Source: Thermoanaerobacterium sp. PSU-2
GTDB taxonomy: Bacteria; Bacillota; Thermoanaerobacteria; Thermoanaerobacterales; Thermoanaerobacteraceae
DNA length: 64,000 nucleotides
NCBI RefSeq assembly: GCF_002102475.1
Contig: NZ_MSQD01000001.1
Span: forward strand, 300,506-364,505
Direction: 5' to 3'
The translations under genes were made by a program, and so were the position numbers. This document shows, piece by piece, positions 22,838 through 31,972 of the stretch; within the stretch, counting starts at the first letter, position 1; each line of letters begins with the position of its first letter. The notes below the pieces were generated by a model, which was not told where the DNA came from, did not search any database, and saw only the letters and a list, made by a program, of their open reading frames with translations.

Positions 22838-23698
22838 TCATTCTTTCCAATCTAAAACAGATGGAAAAATGCCGGGAAAGATCTTTCTGATTTTGTTATT
22901 AGTCACATTTATAATAACGACATCTGCATGACCCGCATAGTACATTGCTCCTATCAAGTAGTTTCCATCAGATGAAGGCTTATAAGGAAGAAGACCGATA
23001 GAATTTACCCTTACAGATTTGCGATGACTTCCATTAATCTCTTCTATATACACTACATTTCTGACATTTCCTCTTTGATACGCTAAAAACTTTTTATTAT
23101 ATGATAGTGATGGATAAGCTGCATCTTTTTTAAAAACATAAGTTTTGTTATTGCTTATTTTATATGCCATAATATTTAAACTCTCACTATTATCTACCTC
23201 CGTAAATAAAACCGTATCTGAATCGAGCCAATCGTATCCGGGAAGCAAAAGCTTTGCAATGACAATTGATTTTTTAGTATCCAAATCATAATAAGTCAAT
23301 TTGTCTTTTTGTGTAAAACTAATAGCGTTTTTATCTGGAACAAATTTAGGATAACGGACGTTTTCTCCTGTATATAATAGTTGTCTGTTTGCAAAACCTG
23401 TACGCTGATATTCATTTATCTTATAAATTTCGTTATCAATGACAGCAATCAAGTTATTTCCATTATTTGCATCATACTGGACATCGTAAAATATATTCCT
23501 GATTTCATATTTTTTGTTATTTTTAATATCGTATATTAAAACGGGAAATGATGGAGCTTCACCTTCCATAAGCATGATTTCACCTTTTAATCCATAAAAG
23601 CTTTTATAATATTGAAATACACTGAGTAAAACTATGAAGATTATTATGCTCATGAGGATAATTACAAATATTGATATTGTCTTTTTTATTGCAATCAC
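22838..23698 (-). CDS. Membrane-anchored TolB-like beta-propeller protein
   Basis: 286 residues. One N-terminal transmembrane helix (about 8-28) anchors an outer propeller with repeated blades: LIAVIDNEIYKINE, AISFTQKDKLTYYDLDTKKS, FLAYQRGNVRNVVYIEE and NYLIGAMYYAGHADVVIIN. No enzyme residues are evident, so a ligand- or protein-binding role is likely. It resembles in design the outer part of the putative anti-sigma protein at 5435-7378, and its promoter (23767-23796) has the same ECF-type pattern as the sigma 1 operon. The start is GTG behind GGAAAGG. Function unknown. Confidence 0.7.
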   Translation of the reverse strand: MIAIKKTISIFVIILMSIIIFIVLLSVFQYYKSFYGLKGEIMLMEGEAPSFPVLIYDIKNNKKYEIRNIFYDVQYDANNGNNLIAVIDNEIYKINEYQRTGFANRQLLYTGENVRYPKFVPDKNAISFTQKDKLTYYDLDTKKSIVIAKLLLPGYDWLDSDTVLFTEVDNSESLNIMAYKISNNKTYVFKKDAAYPSLSYNKKFLAYQRGNVRNVVYIEEINGSHRKSVRVNSIGLLPYKPSSDGNYLIGAMYYAGHADVVIINVTNNKIRKIFPGIFPSVLDWKE

Positions 23699-23766
23699 AT
23701 CCTTTCCATGTTTGCAATACTTATCAATTGGATTAAATTTATTTTACAAATTCATTCTCTCACAAT

Positions 23767-23796
23767 ATAAAACAAATTTCTAAGGAATTTGTTACA
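23767..23796 (-). promoter_or_regulatory. ECF-type promoter, copy 4
   Basis: Minus strand TGTAAC (23791-23796), 17-base spacer, GTTTTAT (23767-23773). Nearly identical over 40 bases to the copy at 5244-5273. It drives the propeller gene about 70 bases downstream. Confidence 0.6.
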
Positions 23797-23819
23797 GTTT
23801 TTTATAAAATTTTTTTCAA

Positions 23820-23850
23820 AATAAAAAAGACCATTAAAGGCCATTAATAC
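23820..23850 (-). terminator. Terminator after 23905-24093
   Basis: Minus strand weak hairpin GGCC-TTTAAT-GGTC followed by six T, just upstream of the ECF-type promoter. The terminator-then-promoter order repeats the arrangements at 1671-1750 and 5244-5321. Confidence 0.5.
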
Positions 23851-23904
23851 ATTTTCCACATATCTTGGTTCTACAAGTCTAAAAGATATCATAATTTTTG
23901 TTCA

Positions 23905-24093
23905 TCAACTGTATCTTACCATTATATATCCTAAATATAGCATCAATATGGTGATAATAATATTCTCTATATCATTTATGCTAAAAGAAAACTTGGCATA
24001 TTCTATTTTCATCACAAACCCAAACGCATTCCATAGCCCAACCAATATTAAAAGCACTCCGCCGATCCTGAATTTCCACTTGCCGCGATCCAT
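23905..24093 (-). CDS. Small two-helix membrane protein (paralogue of 22002-22199)
   Basis: 62 residues: charged start (MDRGKWKFR), Gly-rich first helix (about 9-28), polar loop with IEYAKFSF, second helix ending in LGYIMVRYS. It is clearly related to the 65-residue protein 1.9 kb downstream. AAGGGGG precedes the ATG. It has its own terminator, so it is a separate unit from the propeller operon. Unknown function. Confidence 0.65.
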   Translation of the reverse strand: MDRGKWKFRIGGVLLILVGLWNAFGFVMKIEYAKFSFSINDIENIIITILMLYLGYIMVRYS

Positions 24094-24174
24094 TAAACAT
24101 CCCCCTTATTATAATAACAAAACAAAATTATAATTTCCTAAATTATACATCACAAACCTATAACATTCAATTGC

Positions 24175-24204
24175 ATTTTAAAAGGCAGGTTAAAATCCTG
24201 CCTT
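24175..24204 (-). terminator. Terminator of the papain-like hydrolase gene
   Basis: Perfect AAGGCAGG/CCTGCCTT stem with seven-base loop followed by TTTTAAAA on the minus strand, two bases from the stop codon. Confidence 0.8.
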
Positions 24205-24205
24205 A

Positions 24206-24985
24206 TTAATTAGAATACTCAAACACTTCTGTTTCTTTTGATGTGAAGATGTCAATTGGCAACACCCAAAAGCCTCCATTTCCATCTATGTCTATTCCTG
24301 ATGATTTTTTGTATGCGGACCATGGTACTTTTGAGCAATACCAGTTTTCATCATCGTTTTTGTCAGCCCTCCAATTGTATGGCTTTCCAACAAACTTTGA
24401 CACTTCATCGACAGCTTTTACTCTTTCTTCTATTGTGGCCTTTGGAACTGTCAGCCCCCATGCCTCACTGAAATTTTCTCTGTAAAACCTTATTGTCTCA
24501 TAAATCACGCCTTGGTCTGGTTCTGCCGTCAATAGGCATTTATCGTCGATGCTTCCATGATATCTCCTGCTGTCAAATATCGCAGCATGTCTTATTGCAC
24601 CTTGCACGTGAAAACCCGGACTTGTAGCAACTATTATGTCTCCAATTGTAAACTTGTCGAATGATATACTGTTTTTATAAACAATCTTTTCACTGCTTCT
24701 TGAAGGAAATTTCACACCAAATACTTCTTCAGAGTTGATATTTTTAATTAAATCGTATAAACTTACATAAAATTTATTTACTTCTCCTGCATCAAATGGT
24801 TTTGATATCATGATAGCTCCATTTAAGGTGAGAAATCTTTTATAAAAGTCCTCCTTTTTAAAGAGGTTTTTCCTCTTTAAGTTTTCTTTAAAATTAAACT
24901 CTTCAATATCCACACCAGATATTTCAATCTGTTTCGGCATTTCACTGCTACTTGATAGATACTTACTGTTAGGCAGTATGAGCAT
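24206..24985 (-). CDS. YiiX/YebB-type permuted papain-like hydrolase
   Basis: 259 residues. The C-terminal half carries the hallmarks of the permuted NlpC/P60-related YiiX family: GDIIVATSPGF, the active His in GAIRHAAIFD (about 180), and the active Cys in WYCSKVPWSAYK (about 227), followed by GIDIDGNGGFWVLPIDIF. Such enzymes hydrolyse amide or ester bonds in wall or lipid substrates; the substrate is unknown. The N-terminal 100 residues have no recognised domain and there is no signal peptide. ATG 24983-24985 has AGGGGG eight bases before it. Confidence 0.78.
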   Translation of the reverse strand: MLILPNSKYLSSSSEMPKQIEISGVDIEEFNFKENLKRKNLFKKEDFYKRFLTLNGAIMISKPFDAGEVNKFYVSLYDLIKNINSEEVFGVKFPSRSSEKIVYKNSISFDKFTIGDIIVATSPGFHVQGAIRHAAIFDSRRYHGSIDDKCLLTAEPDQGVIYETIRFYRENFSEAWGLTVPKATIEERVKAVDEVSKFVGKPYNWRADKNDDENWYCSKVPWSAYKKSSGIDIDGNGGFWVLPIDIFTSKETEVFEYSN

Positions 24986-25041
24986 TCCTACATCCCCCTT
25001 CTTCATAATCTATGCTGTCATAGAAGGGTTTTGTGCATGTC

Positions 25042-25800
25042 TCATTTAACAATATCAAATACCATTTTTATTGCGTACGCAATAGCAACACATATGAGTA
25101 TAGGTCTAATCAATTTTGCGCCATTTTTTATTGCTACTTTCGTGCCAAATCTGGCACCAATTATCATAGCTACTGCCATAGGAATTGCTGCAGAATAAAT
25201 TATCTTACTGCTTATAGCAAATAGAACTAATGATGTAACATTGCTTACAAAATTAAGTATCTTCCCATTTCCAGCGCTTATTCTAAAATCATACCCCAGT
25301 AATATTATAAATAAAAAAATGTAAAAAGAGCCTGTGCCAGGTCCAAAAAAGCCATCATAAAAGCCCAAAACTATTGATATAATAAGTCCAATTGCTATCG
25401 TCTTTTTATTAACACCTTTAAAATTATTTACATTACCAACATTTTTCGATAGCAATGTATATATTGCAACAAATATCATCAATATTATTATGATGATTCT
25501 CAACTTTGAACTGTCCAATGACAAAACCGCTTTAACACCTAAAATTGCTCCTAGTAATGTCCCGAAAACAAGGTATTTCAATAAGTTGATATCATATACT
25601 TTGTATTTTATGAAAGTCATAGAGCTTGTAAAAGACGCACAAGTCGATGCAAATTTATTAGTCCCAAGAGCATATGCAGGAGGTACCCCTAAAACCATAA
25701 GCCCAGGAAGGCTTATTATGCCTCCTCCACCTGCTATAGAATCAATAAATGCAGCAATAAATCCTATTACACATAATGACAGTACATATTTTAATGACAA
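25042..25800 (-). CDS. TSUP-family permease (TauE/SafE type)
   Basis: 252 residues with about seven to eight helices. The family repeats are visible: FIDSIAGGGGIISLPGLMVLG followed by GTNKFAS near the start, and GFYDGFFGPGTGSFYIFLFI in the second half. TSUP proteins export or import sulfite, sulfoacetate or related anions; the substrate here is unknown. A TTG at 25798-25800 lies behind GGGGGAAG and is preferred to the TTG five codons earlier, which overlaps that site. Confidence 0.88.
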   Translation of the reverse strand: MSLKYVLSLCVIGFIAAFIDSIAGGGGIISLPGLMVLGVPPAYALGTNKFASTCASFTSSMTFIKYKVYDINLLKYLVFGTLLGAILGVKAVLSLDSSKLRIIIIILMIFVAIYTLLSKNVGNVNNFKGVNKKTIAIGLIISIVLGFYDGFFGPGTGSFYIFLFIILLGYDFRISAGNGKILNFVSNVTSLVLFAISSKIIYSAAIPMAVAMIIGARFGTKVAIKNGAKLIRPILICVAIAYAIKMVFDIVK

Positions 25801-25831
25801 GATATCTTCCCCCAAAATACATGGCGTAATT

Positions 25832-26803
25832 CTATATAGAACTTTTAATGCTAAGTAACAGGTCTTTAACCTCTTTATAGTTAGACATCGTAAATACCAT
25901 TTGCTTTATCTTGGATGCTCCGCGGATACCTTTTAGATACCATGCTATATGCTTTCTCATCTCCAATATTCCTATTTGTTCACCTTTGTATTCTATCATC
26001 ATGTCAAGATGCCTTAAAATCATGTCAATCTTTTCACTTACGGTCGGCTCTGGCAGAATTTCACCTGTATTTAGATAGTAAAGTATTCTTTTGAAAATCC
26101 ATGGATTCCCTTCTGCCCCTCTGCCAACCATCACTGCGTCACAGCCTGTCTCGTCTATCATCCTTTTTGCATCTTCCGGTGAAAACACATCTCCATTGCC
26201 TATTACAGGTATTTTTAGATTATCCTTGACTTTCTTTATTATATCCCAGTCAGCATTGCCTGAGTAAAACTGTTCTCTCGTTCTGCCATGAACCGCTACA
26301 GCTTTTACGCCGCAATTTTCAGCCATCTTAGCAATCTCAACAGCATTTACATGCGCATCGTCCCATCCTTTCCTTATCTTTATAGTTACAGGCTTAATAG
26401 AGTTTTTCACTACCGCTTTAATCACGCTTTCTGCCAAATCAGGTTTAAGCATTAAAGCCGAACCATCACCGTTTTTTACTATCTTAGGCGTTGGGCAGCC
26501 CATGTTTATATCTATCACCTTTGCACTTGATGTATTTAATCTTTTTGCTATTTCACCCATTATATAGGGATCAGAACCAAATATCTGAAGCGCCACATTT
26601 TCATCATCATCTATGTCTGTAAGGAATTCTGTATTCTCGCTGCCATAGTAAAGGCCTTTAGCGCTGACCATTTCAGTGTATGTAAATCCACAACCCATCT
26701 CACTGCATATACGCCTATAAGGCTTATCTGTGACACCTGCCATAGGCGCCAAAAACACATTGTTTTTGATTTCTACGTCTCCTATGTACAACTTCCTCTT
26801 CAT
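25832..26803 (-). CDS. dusB: tRNA-dihydrouridine synthase DusB
   Basis: 323 residues. FMN-dependent TIM barrel with MAPMAGVTDKPYRRI at the N-terminus, the NMGCPTPKIVKNGDGSALM active-site motif containing the catalytic Cys (about 102), and the VHGRTREQFYSG and GNGDVFSPEDA phosphate-binding loops; the helical RNA-binding tail follows. It reduces uridines in the D-loop of tRNA. AAGAAGGGA precedes the ATG. Confidence 0.95.
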   Translation of the reverse strand: MKRKLYIGDVEIKNNVFLAPMAGVTDKPYRRICSEMGCGFTYTEMVSAKGLYYGSENTEFLTDIDDDENVALQIFGSDPYIMGEIAKRLNTSSAKVIDINMGCPTPKIVKNGDGSALMLKPDLAESVIKAVVKNSIKPVTIKIRKGWDDAHVNAVEIAKMAENCGVKAVAVHGRTREQFYSGNADWDIIKKVKDNLKIPVIGNGDVFSPEDAKRMIDETGCDAVMVGRGAEGNPWIFKRILYYLNTGEILPEPTVSEKIDMILRHLDMMIEYKGEQIGILEMRKHIAWYLKGIRGASKIKQMVFTMSNYKEVKDLLLSIKSSI

Positions 26804-26902
26804 TCCCTTCTTGCTAAGTCCACATTATCATATTTATTCTCCTATTATTCTATCATTATATTTGTCACTATCCAACTGACTTTTATGCTGTTTATGTATG
26901 GC

Positions 26903-26939
26903 AAAAGGGAAAGCTGCCATCTTAAAGCTTTCCCTTTTT
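26903..26939. terminator. Bidirectional terminator
   Basis: Thirteen-base stem AAAAGGGAAAGCT/AGCTTTCCCTTTT with a nine-base loop, T-rich on both exits. It ends the minus-strand nucleotidase transcript. Confidence 0.85.
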
Positions 26940-26954
26940 GCTAAGTTTATCTTT

Positions 26955-29900
26955 CTATTTTGTGTATTTTGCGTAAACAAATCCGTATATGCCGTTATAC
27001 TGAACCTTATACCATCCGTCGTATTCGCCGACTACTTTTAATTCATAGCCGTACGGTACTGCTCCTATTTTTAACGCGCTTATGGAATTATTTAATCTGA
27101 CATTAAGTCCGTCTTTAGCAGTCACCTTCACCGATTTTAATACGGTTACATTTGATAAATCTGGGGACGAAGCTACATACTTGCCGTATACATAACCTGT
27201 CTTTCCATTGTAGTCAATTTGATACCAGCCATTATTTTCGCCTACTATGTTGATAGATTGTCCAGCCATTAATACGCCTATAACTTTGTAATTTGTACCA
27301 GTACCTAAGCGCACATTTAAAGCTGACGCTGTGACAATGCCTTTACTTACAACATTTCCTTCTGAAACTGGTGTCTTAGATATCGTCCAGTAATTGTCGA
27401 CAACGGGATCTATAGTTCCTTTCATCTTTATATAACTTATCATCAAGTTTCTTACCTGTCCATCATCACCATAAGCTTTAGCTGAGTCAAAGACTATCAC
27501 AGGATTTGTTATGCCTGCTGCCTTCATGAAACCTCCGCCGCCATTAAATCTGTAATTGTTTATTGCAACTGTAAACACATCGTCGTCTTTCACCGGTTTA
27601 CCATTTACCGTAAGGTTCTTAATCCTGTTTCCGACAGGCTGTGTAAGATCTATCGTGTAACTTGCTCCATAAAGCTGATCAAGGTTGTAATCCGGTATAT
27701 TGAGGGTCTTATCCTTTGTTATAGGATCATCTGGAGATTTAACCTGCTGATAATAGCGGGCAGACCATTCCATCCAATCCTTTAACTGTTTGCCAGTCAT
27801 CTTTATTCCATATAAATAATTTTCAAACACATATACACTCATCATGTCTTGTATTGTAACATCGCCTTTTAATATCTGAGCAGTGCTACTTAATGGTGCA
27901 GCTATTGAAAGATCTGTCTTTGCATAGTATTTTTGCACCTTGTTTATAAGATCCATCAAGGCCGTTTCCTTTGTCAACTGATCTTTCCCTAAGAAGTCAC
28001 CAGAAGCTGTGCCTATCTTTGTTCCTACGTATTTGAGCGTCGCTTCTTGGTATGGCTCTGCAAGCTGCATTATGTTTTCATCAGGCTGTATAGAGCTATC
28101 CATTGCGACAGCTTTACTTGTCTTGCTGTCAATTACCCATTTCCCATTTTCATCTTTAGATAAGTTGAAATCTATCCTTGAAACGTATTGCCCCCATTTG
28201 CCTGGCTCTGTCACTATTACATCTTTGCCTTCTGGGTTTTTAAATGTATCCATTTGTATTACAGCATGTGTATGGCCCGCTATTATCGCATCTATCCCAT
28301 TTACACCTTGAGCTACAGCTTTTACCTGATTTTCCGGTATAGTATCTGATGGGCTCTCCTCACCGGAGTGCATAGCAACAACAACTATGTCTGCGCCAGC
28401 AGCTCTCACTTTAGGCACCCATTTATTTGCCTCTTCTACAAGATCATTGAATTTAAGCCCTGCATAATGAGATTTGTCCTCCCATGAAGGAATTTCTTTT
28501 GTTGTAAGTCCTAATATGCCTACTTTAACATCGCCCATAGGTGTAGTTATCGTCTTGATGTAGTACGGCTCTACAAAGTTGGCACCATCATCTTTGTAAG
28601 TATTTGCAGACAAGACATGAATGTTTTCTTTCTCCATATCAGCGATTACTCTGTTTAATACATCCAATCCATAATTAAATTCGTGGTTGCCTAATGTCCA
28701 CGTATCGTAGTGCATAGCACCCATAGCTTTTGCCATCGGATATTCAGTCTTCGTGTCAATTTTATCGTAGTAGTATGAAAGTGGCGTGCCTTGAATCGTA
28801 TCACCATTGTCTACTAATACGACGTTTGGATTTTCAGACCTTACTTTGTCAACATAACCTGCCACTTTCGCAAGGCCCTGATTAGCTTCTTTTGCACTGC
28901 TGTAGTCCCATGGTACCAGATTCCCATGTACGTCAGATGTGGCTAAGACTGTTATAGTCGTCTCATTAGAAGCTATCATTGTAGCTGGAGATATCCTATT
29001 GTCTATTTTTGCCGTTATATGACCTTGTGCTTTTACAGCATCGATAAATGCATCTCTCACCAATTTCTGCGTATCTATGTAAGATTTCTGTACATCGGGA
29101 TCAGTAAATTCTGTAAAACCATCTCCTCCAGTTCCCATGAAATTATTGGTCGCTACAAGATATCTTGCATTCATATCTATTGGTGTACCATCAGATTTCT
29201 TCATGTCAAATACTCTATTCATAGATGGCTTATTTGGATCATACTTAAATGAAAGACCTGCAACCTGAATCCCTTTGCCACCATCCTGAACAGCTTGTTC
29301 CAATACTTTCTTAATCTCTGCACCTGTCATGCTGACTGTAACAATGGTATTGTCAAATGGCATCAACGTATACATTGTTCCAACAGTAATGTCGCCTTTT
29401 AATACGTCTGTTCTTAAGCCACCATTGTTTCCAAAAGCAAAATCTGCATTTACAGCATCCTTAACGACTTCTGACGTCCAATTTCCTAAAATCGAATCTC
29501 CAAAAGGATTTGCACTTTGAGTTCTCGTCAAATCTACATCTGCAGTGCCAATTACTTGGCTAAATAGTGGTCCAGCATCTTGTATGGCTTTATCGACTAT
29601 GCTTTGAACATCTTCGTCAACTATCGGTGTCTTCGTATTGTAATAGCTGTAATCATCGTTGTAAACCATATCTCCTGTGCTTACAGTTCCATCACTATTT
29701 ACTGTTATCTTAAGATCTATAAAGCCCATACCTGCATTGTTGGCGACACCTACAGGAATTCCATTTACTCTCGTTGTGACAATCGTATGTGTATGACCGC
29801 CAAATATGGCGTCTACGCCTTTTACGCTCTTTGCAAAATCAATGAGATTGCCTGTTGTCTCACCTGTATTCTTATCAGTCGTAGCTCCCATATGTGCTAA

Positions 29901-30581
29901 GACGACTACAATCTGCGCGCCATCATTTCTTAACTGCTGTGCAAGACTATTTACGATTGGCACAGGATCTTTAAAATCCACATTGGTTATAAGAGATGGC
30001 AAAATTATAGACGGGAATTCTTTGTTATCAACAATGCCGATGATGCCGATCTTTACTCCATCTCTTTCAATTACAACGTATGGTTTCGTGTAACTTACAG
30101 GTTTACCTGTAGTTTTGTCGTATACATTAGCTGCTAAAACAGGTATCGTGGATCCTTTTAAGACTGCGTTTCCTGTATCGATGACAGAATTAATGCCCCA
30201 GTCGTACTCATGATTTCCTAATGCCATCGCATCAAAGCCTATGCTTTTCATCATATCGATGACAGGCTGCCCTTTCAAAACGTTTGAAAGAGGCGTACCC
30301 TGAAACATATCTCCGCCAGATAGTATGACAGTATCAGGATTTGCTGCCTTTATGTCCTTTATCCTTTTTGCCAGTACCGATCCTCTCTCCTGAGTGATAG
30401 GCGTTCCATCGCTTAATTTGCCTGATGCTTGCAGATATCCATGGAAATCAGTGACTTCTACAAAATCAAATGTCTTTGAAGTAGCTGCGTATGATATCTG
30501 AGGCATACTTGAAAATACCATGCCAAATACCATCACAAATGTCAAAATGATACTTAAAACTTTGCCTCTACCTTTCAACAT
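26955..30581 (-). CDS. Secreted two-module 5'-nucleotidase/metallophosphatase with SH3b repeats
   Basis: 1208 residues. A signal peptide (about 1-32, ending SYAA) leads to two complete UshA-like modules. Module 1 has VTDFHGYL, GGDMFQGTP, GNHEYDWG and GGHTHT; module 2 has TSDVHGNLVP, NGDTIQGTP, GNHEFNYG and AGHTHA. Each is followed by a 5'-nucleotidase C-terminal domain with GTGGDGF or NGGGGF substrate loops. Two SH3b cell-wall-binding domains close the protein (LNVRLGTGTNYKVIG, LNVRLNNS). It should release phosphate and nucleosides from nucleotides or cyclic nucleotides outside the cell. ATG 30579-30581 has AGGAGGG before it. Confidence 0.93.
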   Translation of the reverse strand: MLKGRGKVLSIILTFVMVFGMVFSSMPQISYAATSKTFDFVEVTDFHGYLQASGKLSDGTPITQERGSVLAKRIKDIKAANPDTVILSGGDMFQGTPLSNVLKGQPVIDMMKSIGFDAMALGNHEYDWGINSVIDTGNAVLKGSTIPVLAANVYDKTTGKPVSYTKPYVVIERDGVKIGIIGIVDNKEFPSIILPSLITNVDFKDPVPIVNSLAQQLRNDGAQIVVVLAHMGATTDKNTGETTGNLIDFAKSVKGVDAIFGGHTHTIVTTRVNGIPVGVANNAGMGFIDLKITVNSDGTVSTGDMVYNDDYSYYNTKTPIVDEDVQSIVDKAIQDAGPLFSQVIGTADVDLTRTQSANPFGDSILGNWTSEVVKDAVNADFAFGNNGGLRTDVLKGDITVGTMYTLMPFDNTIVTVSMTGAEIKKVLEQAVQDGGKGIQVAGLSFKYDPNKPSMNRVFDMKKSDGTPIDMNARYLVATNNFMGTGGDGFTEFTDPDVQKSYIDTQKLVRDAFIDAVKAQGHITAKIDNRISPATMIASNETTITVLATSDVHGNLVPWDYSSAKEANQGLAKVAGYVDKVRSENPNVVLVDNGDTIQGTPLSYYYDKIDTKTEYPMAKAMGAMHYDTWTLGNHEFNYGLDVLNRVIADMEKENIHVLSANTYKDDGANFVEPYYIKTITTPMGDVKVGILGLTTKEIPSWEDKSHYAGLKFNDLVEEANKWVPKVRAAGADIVVVAMHSGEESPSDTIPENQVKAVAQGVNGIDAIIAGHTHAVIQMDTFKNPEGKDVIVTEPGKWGQYVSRIDFNLSKDENGKWVIDSKTSKAVAMDSSIQPDENIMQLAEPYQEATLKYVGTKIGTASGDFLGKDQLTKETALMDLINKVQKYYAKTDLSIAAPLSSTAQILKGDVTIQDMMSVYVFENYLYGIKMTGKQLKDWMEWSARYYQQVKSPDDPITKDKTLNIPDYNLDQLYGASYTIDLTQPVGNRIKNLTVNGKPVKDDDVFTVAINNYRFNGGGGFMKAAGITNPVIVFDSAKAYGDDGQVRNLMISYIKMKGTIDPVVDNYWTISKTPVSEGNVVSKGIVTASALNVRLGTGTNYKVIGVLMAGQSINIVGENNGWYQIDYNGKTGYVYGKYVASSPDLSNVTVLKSVKVTAKDGLNVRLNNSISALKIGAVPYGYELKVVGEYDGWYKVQYNGIYGFVYAKYTK

Positions 30582-30983
30582 ATGAACCCTCCTACTCCTC
30601 TTATTATTTGAAAATATTTTTAAGTATAAACACAATCCCCCCTTATGTCATATTCGTTTAAACACTGATGCATTGGAAACGTAGATGTGCATTAACTTAA
30701 AGTCAAGAAATTTTAGCTGCTTTGATGAATGGTGCAACTTCTTACAAGATTAATATAACAGACAATTGTAAAGTTATTATTAAGCAAGCGTTAAGACCGT
30801 GTAAACTTAAACTTGTGTAAGATTTTAATTGTAATATATCAGATGTCAGACAACTTTTAATATAATTTTATATCTTTATAAAAACAATTACAAACCCCAA
30901 AAATTGCTTCTATCCAAAATTTATGTACATATATCTTAAAAATCCTCTCAATATTAAAAAATTATTCCAATTTGCTATGAATT
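30582..30983. other. Non-coding gap upstream of the nucleotidase gene
   Basis: About 400 AT-rich bases without a plausible gene. On the minus strand it contains TTTACA-N5-TTAACG (within 30789-30805), preceded by CTTACA and TTAAGT (30806-30821). This resembles the 11-base direct repeats of Firmicutes PhoP boxes and could fit phosphate control of a secreted nucleotidase. No consensus promoter with correct spacing was found with confidence. Confidence 0.35.
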
Positions 30984-31013
30984 TAAAAGCTGAAGAAAAT
31001 ATTTTCTTCAGCT
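30984..31013 (-). terminator. Terminator of the MurNAc operon
   Basis: A perfect 26-base palindrome (AGCTGAAGAAAAT and its complement, 30988-31013) followed by TTTTAAATT on the minus strand, 29 bases after the murQ stop. Confidence 0.75.
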
Positions 31014-31041
31014 AAAAACAACGCTATACATCATATTTGCA

Positions 31042-31968
31042 TTATGCATTGATAGTAAAATTTCTTTTCAACCTATTTTCTTTCAACGCTTTTTCTATAT
31101 GACCTTCTGCCTTTTCCAAAAGTTCCTGAGCTTCAGGCTTTTTAAGGCCTGTAAGTATCATTAGTATAGTCAATTTAACATCATAGCCTGTCTCATTTAA
31201 TATCTTCTCAATAGCAACGTCATCAGCTCCTGTTGCAAGTTTAACTATCCTCCTTGCCCTGTGAATTAATTTCTCGTTTGTCGCCTGTACATCAACCATC
31301 AAATTGCTGTACACTTTACCAATCTTTATCATAACTCCCGTAGAAATCATATTTAATACAAGCTTCTGAGCAGTTCCCGCTTTCATCCTAGTGGACCCCA
31401 TAATAACTTCAGGTCCAACAACAGGTGCTATCATTATATCAACTAGATTTTTCATCTCAGAGTTTGGATTACACGATATGCCTATTGTCGCTGCTCCAAT
31501 TTCTTTAGCATAATGAAGTGATCCTAAAACATAAGGTGTTCTTCCACTGGCTGCAATTCCTACCACAACATCATTGTTCGATAAATTTCTTTCAATCAAG
31601 TCCAATCTGCCAAGTTCTATATTATCTTCTGCGCCTTCAACAGCTTTTCTTATAGCTATGTCTCCACCCGCGATAATTCCCTGTACCATTTCTGGAGATA
31701 CGCCAAATGTAGGAGGGCATTCAGAAGCATCAAGTATTCCAAGCCTGCCACTTGTACCAGCACCAATATATATAAGCCTTCCGCCCTTTTTTAATTTTTC
31801 CGCTGCAATATCTATAGCTTTTGCAATATTTGGTATTTCTTTTTCTACAGCCATCGGAACTTTTTTATCTTCCTCGTTTATTTTTCTTAACATATCCTCT
31901 GTGCTTAACTTATCTATATCCACTGTATCCGGATTCCTTCCTTCGGTCATTAGTACTTCTAAGTTCAT
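31042..31968 (-). CDS. murQ: N-acetylmuramic acid 6-phosphate etherase
   Basis: 308 residues. SIS-domain lyase with [20 protein letters not shown] (about 62-81), [29 protein letters not shown] and [13 protein letters not shown], all diagnostic of MurQ; the catalytic Glu lies in the SEC/VEGAED region. It cleaves the D-lactyl ether of MurNAc-6-phosphate to give GlcNAc-6-phosphate. It begins four bases after mupG and is last in the operon. Confidence 0.97.
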   Translation of the reverse strand: MNLEVLMTEGRNPDTVDIDKLSTEDMLRKINEEDKKVPMAVEKEIPNIAKAIDIAAEKLKKGGRLIYIGAGTSGRLGILDASECPPTFGVSPEMVQGIIAGGDIAIRKAVEGAEDNIELGRLDLIERNLSNNDVVVGIAASGRTPYVLGSLHYAKEIGAATIGISCNPNSEMKNLVDIMIAPVVGPEVIMGSTRMKAGTAQKLVLNMISTGVMIKIGKVYSNLMVDVQATNEKLIHRARRIVKLATGADDVAIEKILNETGYDVKLTILMILTGLKKPEAQELLEKAEGHIEKALKENRLKRNFTINA

Positions 31969-31972
31969 GATA

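Noticed and set aside
24243..24485. Two overlapping plus-strand frames of 71-80 codons
   Set aside because: Antisense to the YiiX-type hydrolase whose Cys and His motifs are intact.
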